Source: Strigamia acuminata
Taxonomy: Eukaryota; Arthropoda; Chilopoda; Geophilomorpha; Linotaeniidae
Direction of reading: 5' to 3'
DNA length: 64,000 nucleotides
NCBI GenBank assembly: GCA_949358305.1
Contig: OX442321.1
Coordinates: 9,759,605 to 9,823,604 of the forward strand
Shown here: piece after piece, positions 55,279 through 64,000 of the stretch
How positions within the stretch are numbered: position 1 is the stretch's first letter
How the letters are laid out: every line of letters begins with the position of its first letter
The notes under the pieces: model-generated
Told to the model about the DNA's origin: nothing
Databases searched by the model: none
The model's input: the letters and a program-made list of their open reading frames with translations, nothing else
Translations under genes and position numbers: made by a program

Positions 55279-56734
55279 ATGATGAAAAGAGTGGCCAACA
55301 CTTTGGCAGGCCGTCGCCCGTTCTCCGTGGGGGAGTCAGTGGGAAAGGTGGTCAAGTACACGCCGTGTTCGCGGCAGGACACTAGAATGATGGACGAAGA
55401 CCTGGACGACGTAGCGGTGGTGAGCAACGCCGACCCGAGCGCTGTCAAGTACGGCAGCGGCTCGGCGCTCACGGCCAATGGTCCCCGTCTCGTGCCCGGC
55501 ATCATCACGTCGTGCGACCGCACTCGCCTCTTACAACAACTGCAGCCGCAACAACTTCAGCTGCTCAGTGCGAGTGGCACCCGGATAAACGCCTCGTCGC
55601 CATCGCCCGTCTATTTGGGCAAATCGAGCGAGACAGTGAGGGGCAAGAGCGTGTCTCGTCAGTCCTTGCTGGACGTGATGCCGAATAAATTGACGGTCGG
55701 TAGCGGCGGGTCGTCGGGTGGCGTCGGGAGCAATGGGACCGGTGGCCGCGACAGGGATTTGGGCAGCAAAGAGTCGGCGGCCTACGAGAATCGCGGGCAT
55801 GTCGGGTCCGATGTGGACATCAACCGCAGGAATAATCAAAACAAGGCGTGGAAGAACGGGAAGGAGAAGGAGAAGGAGGCTGGGGCGGGGGCGCCGGCGA
55901 GCGGCAAGTCGTCGGACAAGGGCGACGCGTCCAGTCTGAGCAGTTCGGACCGGGTGGGGTGCAACTTGTCTTTTGTATTCGATCCGTCTGGTCGACTTTG
56001 CTACTATTGGAACGTAGTCGTGAGCGTAGCTTTTTTATACAATTTTTGGGCAATCGTTTACCGCTTTTCCTTCCAGGAGATTGATAAGGACACTTTGCTT
56101 CCTTGGTTCTGTCTCGATTATTTCGCAGACTTGCTGTACATTTTGGACATCGTCTTCCATTTTCGGACCGGGTACCTCGAAGACGGTGTCCTGCAAACGG
56201 ATCCCGTAAGACTTCGACAACATTACCTCAACTCGACCACGTTTTACATCGACTGTCTGTGCCTGCTGCCCTTGGACTTCCTTTACTTGTCCATCGGCTT
56301 CAGGTCCATTCTGCGCTGTTTTCGCCTCGTCAAGATCTATCGCTTCTGGGCGTTCCTCGATCGCACTGAACGCCACACCAATTATCCAAACGTGTTCCGC
56401 GCCTGCTCGCTCATACACTACTTGCTGGTCATCTTCCACTGGAACGCATGCCTTTACAACTTGATCTCCAAGAACGGGGGATTCGGATCGTGGAGCTACC
56501 CGGAAGAGGACGACAGGAAAGGCATTACCGACGTGGTTCGACGCTACTTGCATTCCTTCTATTGGAGTACCTTGTCCCTGACGACTATTGGTGATTTGCC
56601 CCGACCTAAGACCAAGGGCGAGTACCTGTTCGTCATCATGGAGAATGTTTTTGGCCTCCTGCTCTTTGCCACAGTTCTTGGACACGTGGCTCTCATTGTC
56701 ACCAATGTCAGCACCGCCAGAAAAGAGTTTCAAG
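55279..56734 (+). CDS. Cyclic-nucleotide-gated channel, first large exon (partial)
   Basis: A CNG-family cation channel subunit of the plasma membrane. One exon encodes 485 residues from ATG 55279; it ends at a consensus donor (CAAG then GTAAGT). The frame is open upstream to 55189, after a TAG, so a spliced upstream exon is possible. Residues 1-225 are a low-complexity tail rich in Gly, Ser and charged residues. Then come S1 (YYWNVVVSVAFLYNFWAIVY), S2 with LDYFADLLYILDIVFHFRTG, S3 (FYIDCLCLLPLDFLYL), S4 (RCFRLVKIYRFWAFLDRTE, TNYPNVFR), S5 (LLVIFHWNACLYNLIS), the pore (FYWSTLSLTTIGDLPRP) and S6 (FGLLLFATVLGHVALIVTNV), ending ARKEFQ. The filter reads TIGD where CNGA channels have TIGE, which suggests the invertebrate CNG-like (CngL) subgroup. 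The C-linker and nucleotide-binding domain are not in the window. Confidence 0.9.
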
Positions 56735-59700
56735 GTAAGTAAGCCTAACCAACAACAAAATTCCAACATTTTTCTTTTTTCAAAATCTTATTGATCGCAT
56801 TCTCAGTCCAATCACAAATGTCAAATGAAAAAGGAAACGTATTCGCAACAAAAAAATAATTTCCCTTTTTCATTTCATCAAATGTCACTGCGTTGCAAGA
56901 TAAGCTTTATCAACTTCCGATTAGCATTTTTTTTTTTATTTATACATAATTTGGACTAAATGAATGATGGCTTAATTTCTGTCATTTCACTTATGGTAAT
57001 TAGCTTTCCATTAAGTAGATTGCACTCGGGATGAACAATGTGGATTATAATTATTTGCCATGTGTTTACGAGCTACTCTTTTAATGCGTAATTCATGAGT
57101 GAAAGTCGTGAAAAAGTAAAATGCACTTCGATATTGGTTTGTTTTTATTGTGCTTTATAAAGTCTTCAAACTGAGCAGTTTAATGGTCACAGACTTTATG
57201 GAGTTATTCCGAATACTCGCTGCGCTACATACAGCGCAATGCACGCCGTAAAACTTCAACAAAAATGGTCTTTCAATTTTCAAATAAAAATTCTTTTTCT
57301 TTTTTTTTTCTTCTTTTTTTTTTTTTAAACTCGTCAAATTTCATATCGATGTTGTTTTCTCTCGAACCAGTCGCGAGAAATTTTCAACACCATTTGACTA
57401 CGCATTGAATGCGCAATTCGTTCGTGTTGAATCGCGAAATCGAGAGATTACACGTCAAGTCGAGTGTGTCTTAATTTACTAAGACTTTTGTCTAATAAGA
57501 ATCAGTAACTCGAATCGCTTTAAATTGAGTTTGTGCGTCATGTTTAGTTAGCATCTTGTTCGTTTCCGTTTGGCTTCTGCCTCTCGTGACTGACATATTC
57601 GCGGTCGGGCGTGGCTAATCTGCAAGTCAATTCGTCGGCAGCAATTCGGCAAGAATATCTTTTTTTTTTTCGGCTTGGCTTTGCGCCCATATTCACGAGC
57701 CTCTCTCTCTCTCAATCTTCTTTTCTGCGCAGAATCTTCGCCAAATGTTTACCCGCTGTAAAAATAATGCAAAGAAAGAGACTTGGAAGTCAAGAGGTCA
57801 TATTGGTAATAAACGGGAAAAAAAATACCTCAGATTTCCAATGAAATTGCGACAAATTTCTCGAGGTGAATGCCGTCTATTATACCGGGGCTCATCAAGG
57901 TTTGTGAAACTCCACAGGTGGTTGCCATTTGCCACTGCTCGGTAATTTAGTTGGGTGGGATTTTTTTTTTTTATAAATATATTTTTTTATATTTTTTTTA
58001 TGGGAAATGTCAAAGGTAAAAATTAATTATATATCCCGATGATCACTTAGCGTGAATTTGGTTTGAATAAGGTTTTTTTTTTTAATATTTAAAATTTTAT
58101 TCCTTTTCTTCTTCTTTTCTCAAGTGTATATAAGAAGGGCAAACACGTCCCTCTATTGACTCTTTTAAGAAAATAAAGGAGACTTTTTTTCCATTATTAT
58201 TTCACACGTAATATAAAAGAGCGTCTTGGTGGATTTTGTTTCCCTTGGGCCAATGCAAGAGATTGTGGCGGAGGCCCAACGTGCTACGGTCGGGAACTCA
58301 TGCCAAAATCAATGAGTTTTTCTCCTTGTTCTTGCTTTCAGACATGACTAACATCTTATCTTTAGTTTAGAAAGAGGTTTGTCGTAGTTTTTTATTTGGA
58401 AAAACATTTGATTTTTTTTATGTTGATCCTATTTTGGAGGTAAACTGTGTGGAAAAATTTCAAATTGGTTGGGGGGGGGGGAGAGACGGGGATGGGTTTC
58501 GGAGATTTCCCAACTTCTTGCAAACAAATTTATGGTAAATAAGCCGCGCGGATATTATATAAAAAATGTATATGATTTTCGTTATTTATTTCTTTGTTTA
58601 CGTCAACGGTAAATCATCAAACGGAATGAAAAATTAGAGGATTTTTTTTTAATTTTCTTTTTATATTTTTAATTTTGTAAAAATATATTTTTTTTCCTTG
58701 TTTTAATTAATTAAAAATGTAAAAGTATTATGCATTTTGAATCGAGTTTTTAATTAATAAACCCAAGGGAAATAAATAAGAGACGCTTTAATGCTCGAAA
58801 ATTTACAGTTTAAAATATAAATCAGTTTGTTTTTGAAAAGCACTTTTTTAATTTTCTGTCTCCCTTCTATATAAATCGCGGAAATCCAGCGGGATGTCGT
58901 GCAGAGAAGCACTTCCTTGGCGTTTCAGGCGGAGCTTTATACGCAGATCGCACTTGTATTCCTTTTAAAGAATTCAAGTACTTTTTCAATGGACAAAAAA
59001 AAACAACTTGAAAACTATTTCTATTTTTAGCTTTCTATTTTATGGCCGTAAAGTATGGACACAAAACTTTTTTTTTTCTTATTATTATTATTTTTATTTT
59101 TTTTTCCTTCTTCATCACTTTTATTTAGTTCTTGGTAATTTCAACTGGCGCCAATTTTTTTTGTCTGTTTCTTGTGTTGTTGCGTAATTGACAGTTATTA
59201 CTTAAATGGTACTTTACTTCTCTTTCTGCGCCTCGACTCCACGAGTAGACTGATGAAATTTATGATCATCTTTCATTCTAATTCCATCGTATCTAGTGGA
59301 AGCAGCTTTTGCCGCGATATTGATGAAAAGTCAATTTAATTGCAAATAAGATGTAATGAGATGTGCCACGGTATACATCAAAATTTGCACGGCCTTCTAG
59401 GTGGGTTTGGTGGTTGTAAAAGATGGGATGTAATGGAACTGTTGCCAGGAGACTTTTGCTGGGTTGGCATGGAAACGAGCATTTTAATGTCGCTTTTCAT
59501 TCCTTTATGCTGAAACGTTAATTGCCAATGAGCGATTTCACCTGCAATCAACTGTTTACGTCGCGGCCCATCGACGGTCCGAAGACGATAAAAAGAAGAG
59601 AAAAGAGTTGTATAAAATCAAACGACGTTCTTTTGGGCACAACAAATCGATTTGAGATAAATCGACTTTCTTTATAAACGTCAGTCTCCACTTAATCTTG

Positions 59701-62700
59701 TCATTATGTTCTCCTGACCACAAGGAATTGGTCGAGGTTTCAACCTCAAGGAGATGGAAAGAATCCGCCACACCCTTGCACAATAAATTCTTTTCCTAAC
59801 TTTTACTTAAAGGTCATGCACGAAACCATTCATCAACCCAGCGATTAACTGATCCCCGTCCATTTTTCTCTTCCTTTATTTCTTCTTGAATATTAAGACT
59901 GACTTGTAAGACGTCCTGATTCTGTTAATTGCTTTTCTTTTTTTTTTCTTTTTGGTTTTGGTTTTTTTAATGTTGGGATTCCTTTTCTTCTCGTGACGTC
60001 TGATCAAATAATCAAGAGATTTTTTCATGCGTCCCACTCTTTTCTCTTGCAAACGCTTCACTCGCCGTTTTATTCGATAAACGTGGAGCAGTGAACCGGG
60101 CATAGAATTGTGGTAGAAAATAAAATTACCTTTTCTTAGGAAAACTCAAGAGTGCGAATAGCGTACACGGGATTTGTCGGTGCTAACATCATATGGATGG
60201 TCAATTCCATGTCCACACGTCCATTCTTTCATATTCAAATTTATTTTATTCGTTTTTCTTTAGTTTTGTAAAAAAAAATTTATTTTCGATTTTTTTTTTG
60301 AAATTTATTTTACTATATTTAATTTATTTGGTTCGGGGATGAAGATATGACGCTTTTTCCCCTTTTTAAGATGAAATGAGCGCTTCTTGTTTCAGCCACG
60401 GTGCTACACTTTTCTCCTGTAGCAGTTCGATTTATTGGTTTTGGGAAGAACCATCCAACAGATGACGCTATCCGGCCACTTCATGCATCGTTGACTGTTT
60501 TTGAAAAATTTCTATCGCAGGATTGGTTAAAAAGAAAAAATCCATACTAAAATGATTTATTTTCCACGGCCCCCCATAGACGATACAGTCTCCTTAATGA
60601 TGGCGTAATGGAGTGTAAGTGGGGAGAGTCAAATTAAGTGAATGGTTTAGAGAATAACGTAGTTATTGGTAAAATAGCAAAGTCAAAACGAGAGTACGTT
60701 TACGTTATGTATGTGCACGAGATGTGAGATAAGAAAAAAGCGTATTCAGGGAGTCAATAGGGGATTAGAATTGGGTCGATTCTATTTAAAATTGATTTTT
60801 ATGTCTCATTCTGACTGACTGTGAGCGGCATTTTGTTGAAATGAAATATTTTGGCGAAATGTGCATTCGGGGAATATGAATGCGCGACTCTGCACGACTG
60901 AGTGCATGTTGATGCTTTCTTCTTTCGCTAATTGCCTTTTATAAAATTTTTAACGGGGGGAAATTATGTTGATCAGAAAATGGAGCCCGCATAATTATTT
61001 CTGTACATATTTTTTTAATTATACAAACATGGCGTCGCACGTGCGAATTTGAAATTGTTCTTATTTGGAGGTAGCACATGTTTGTTCGAACTGCACGGCA
61101 CGATTTAATCCAATTTGATTACACTTACTTTTTGCGTGCACGTCTGGGGCTGGACCGTCGCTGCGTGCGTAAATGTCGTCATGGAAACGGTTCTCACGTC
61201 GTGTCGCTCGCAGGACACAATGACCATTGCTGTCTTTAACTTTGGTCATTTTCTGTGAGATTTGTAAGGGATTATATGGGGATTACAGATTATCAGTCGT
61301 GCGGATCAACGACGCGGCAATTAATTAGCGGAAATGGTTTCGAGTTTCAAACTAAACTCGGAAAAAATCATTTTTTATTTTTATTTTAAATTTAAATTTT
61401 TTTTACTTGGAATTGCTAAATAAATTGCAATAACAAGGTTTGCTAATCAGGTTTTTATTTTGGTCTTTCGCCGAAATGAACTCTGACTTTAATTAGTAAA
61501 TTACTTTCTAATTAATTAGTTACTTATTAATTAATGGACCGTGACGAGAAGGAAACCTTTTAGCACACTATACGCTGCAAATTGACTTAATTATATTGGC
61601 AATAAAAATGAACTTTTCCAGTAAGTGAAGCCATCAACTTCCTGTTTGATTAATACAACTCATCTCTCGTCGCAATAAACTGGCACTCGCATTTCTTCCT
61701 TTCGCATGTTCGGTAATACATAGTAACTCGGGAAAAACAGGTACGTTGTCAAGGTAACACGAAATGGGCATCGTGTGATGAACGGGCGAGTGCAATACGC
61801 GTTTAAGCTCTTAAATTACAATTTATATATAAGAAAAAAAGTGAAGTTTTATTACAAACTCGTCTCACACGAGCTATTTCTCAATTTATATCGCACACAT
61901 CCTTGATCTATTCCCCATCGATTACCGCACACACGTGTGTGTATCTCTCAGGTGTAAATTCACGATTGAACGATGGACTCTGCAAATTGATGGGTCTTAA
62001 TTAAGATTTAATGAACTGATACGTAGCAGAGAGTGGAATGATGTCAAGCAAAATGATGCGCAAAAGGCGGCTTTAAAAGATAACAAAAAGGTCACCGCCG
62101 AATGCAAAATTCGCCTCAATTTGCATCCTCCTCCCTTTCATCTTTTGTATATGTTAGCAGGAGTTGCCAGTCAAGCTTTTGACGAATCGCCTTCATTTAT
62201 TCAGTAGCGATGTTGTTATGTTTGCTATATATGGTCCTACGTTTGTCTACTCGAGAGAGAGAGAGTCTTGATACCGGCGCTTGTTGATTTTCCCCTCGTG
62301 TTGTTTCCCAGTAATAAAATGCCACATTTTTTCTACCTTTCTTCTCTAGCTCTCACATTTTTATCGCGTGTATTAGTTTCTGTCTTCTTTTTTCTTTCTT
62401 GCTTAGTTAGCAGTTAGCACACCTTTTTGCCACTTAAACCACTGCGTTGTCAGTGCAGCGAAAAGGGATATCGTAATCATAATAATAATAACTAAGTAAT
62501 TGCGCTGCTTAATTTAATCAACGTTTAATAACCGTGTACCGTGCATAAATTTTGACTGCAAACAAATTTTTAATGTTTGGAAGGAAAGAAGCAGGGTTGT
62601 TAATGCAACGCACATTATCATTAAGATGTTTGGGAGAAATATTGAGGTTGAAATAGCGGGTTATAAATTGCACGTCGCGTGCGGCTTTTCTAAAAAAAAA

Positions 62701-64000
62701 AGTCTATTTTTATATTTTTATATTTGTACATTTTTATATTTTTTCTTCTCGCTACCTCCGTGTGAAATCTGTTTTCATTAATTGTATCTTCTTCGTGAAT
62801 CCCCTTTGCCATATTTATAATCGCGTGTCACGCAAATAACAATTAAGCTCATGTCCTAGGAAACCTTAAGTGTCGCTAAGCTGGCAGGAAATGAAAAATC
62901 TTTCAAACAATTCATCGTTATTTCCGAATGTTGAAAACGTGCGAGCTGTGAATGCATTTTTACAATCCACTCGTAATGTCGGAAGTGTACAAGAGCTAAC
63001 ATTAGACGTCCTCGGATAAAATCAATACTGTGCAACCGATGCTGATTCTATTTTTATACATTTACTCCCTAACATGTGCAATAAAGTAGTTTTATTGACA
63101 GCAAATTAGGCCCGTGCCCGTTTGAATTCGCCTCAATTGGGTCAATCACTTATTTAAATGTTACGCGAAAACTCAACATTTCAAATCTTTCTCTTTCTCT
63201 TCTCTTCTCCCCTTCTCTTTTGGTGGTGAGAATTCAATTGGATGCTTGGTTAAAAGAACTTGAAAAGAATCCGAATTATGCTCATCACGTCCTCCAATCG
63301 AGGTATAAATAGCTTGAACCCTATCTGTGGAAATGCGTGCAGATGCAACTGAATCTTAAGCGTACTTTACAATTACATTACAGAATGGGCAATTTCAAGA
63401 GAAAACAGAAGAAAAAAAATCTGAAATCCGAGTCATAATTCAGATTGCGGATTGTGGAGAGGATGTAAATCGACTTTAGGCCGTGATGGCTTCACTGCAC
63501 TGCACTGCATCCTTCCATTAAAATAGATATTCACGCAAATGGAAATGGGCTTTGATAGGTCACGATATGTTGTGGTTATCAGTGTGCTAAGAGTAATGAA
63601 TTATAATACACGAGGCCAATGGGTGTAACTTCATATGCCACTTAAATTCAATCTGTGCGCACTGTTAATATTTAATGATGGTTTAAAAATTATTAGTAAT
63701 GGATAATCTAATTTATTTAATGTGTTTACCTAATTAAGATTACACGGTACATATAACAATACGCAGACGAAGAAGAAAAAAAGGAAAGCATAATAATAAA
63801 ATATTGGCGCAAAGATTTCGTGCAGCATATTAAAGCAGAAATTAAACTCGGCAAATGGTGAGGAATGAATGATGCTAATATCTAACTGGGTGTTTTTTAG
63901 AAGAATATAAGAAGATTAAAGTTTACTGAGGTTATAAGATATTTGCGGTAGATTAGGTAAATGAAGTCATACGCAAACATTTAAATTAATTAAAGAGGTG
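56735..64000. other. Long intron of the CNG channel or intergenic DNA
   Basis: No exon for the C-linker or cyclic-nucleotide-binding domain was found, so the intron after 56734 is over 7.2 kb or the gene ends outside. The stretch is AT-rich with T runs (for example 57961-57972, 59941-59950), a G-rich run near 58470-58480 and the palindrome ACACACGTGTGT near 61929. No RNA gene or transposon with clear ends was seen. Confidence 0.5.

Noticed and set aside
58865-58960. TATA-like sequence (CTATATAAAT) followed by a short frame
   Set aside because: TATA words are frequent in this AT-rich DNA and the 24-residue frame has no support.

Overview
The window looks like nuclear DNA from a non-insect invertebrate, most likely an arthropod. 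Genes are split into many exons with GT-AG introns, often only 55-300 bp, and the DNA is AT-rich with long T runs. The proteins are plainly metazoan, and the D2-like receptor reads closest to arthropod versions as I remember them. A selenoprotein T gene keeps its UGA selenocysteine codon. The insect homologues I know carry cysteine there, so a myriapod, crustacean or chelicerate is more likely than an insect; this is inference.

Layout. 1-8.9 kb has no gene I can recognise but is dense in short inverted-repeat transposons, including nested elements, a 35-bp tandem of hairpins and a 40-bp perfect palindrome. 8.9-12.4 kb (minus) is a complete D2-like dopamine receptor in three coding exons. 12.4-32.8 kb is about 20 kb with no recognisable exon, only repeats. 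32.85-38.0 kb (plus) carries nine exons for the C-terminal part of proteasome subunit PSMD1/Rpn2; its N-terminal exons are not visible anywhere upstream in the window.

41.5-56.7 kb is a compact cluster. Selenoprotein T (minus, with a candidate SECIS element) is head-to-head with an ST6Gal-type sialyltransferase (plus), followed by Integrator subunit 4 (plus). INTS4 ends tail-to-tail with LIPT2 (minus), their coding ends overlapping by 17 bp. LIPT2 is head-to-head with the Rho exchange factor ECT2/Pebble (plus). Then, after a CpG-rich patch, comes the first large coding exon of a cyclic-nucleotide-gated channel (plus). 56.7-64 kb is intron or intergenic DNA with no further exon found.

The genes do not form a pathway. 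They are housekeeping functions (proteasome, Integrator, lipoylation, ER redox, glycan capping, cytokinesis) next to two neuronal signalling genes. The most notable points are the in-frame UGA of SELENOT, the convergent INTS4/LIPT2 overlap, alternative last exons of ECT2, the missing 5' part of PSMD1, and a family of miniature transposons sharing AGGYRCATTC ends with 3-bp target duplications.
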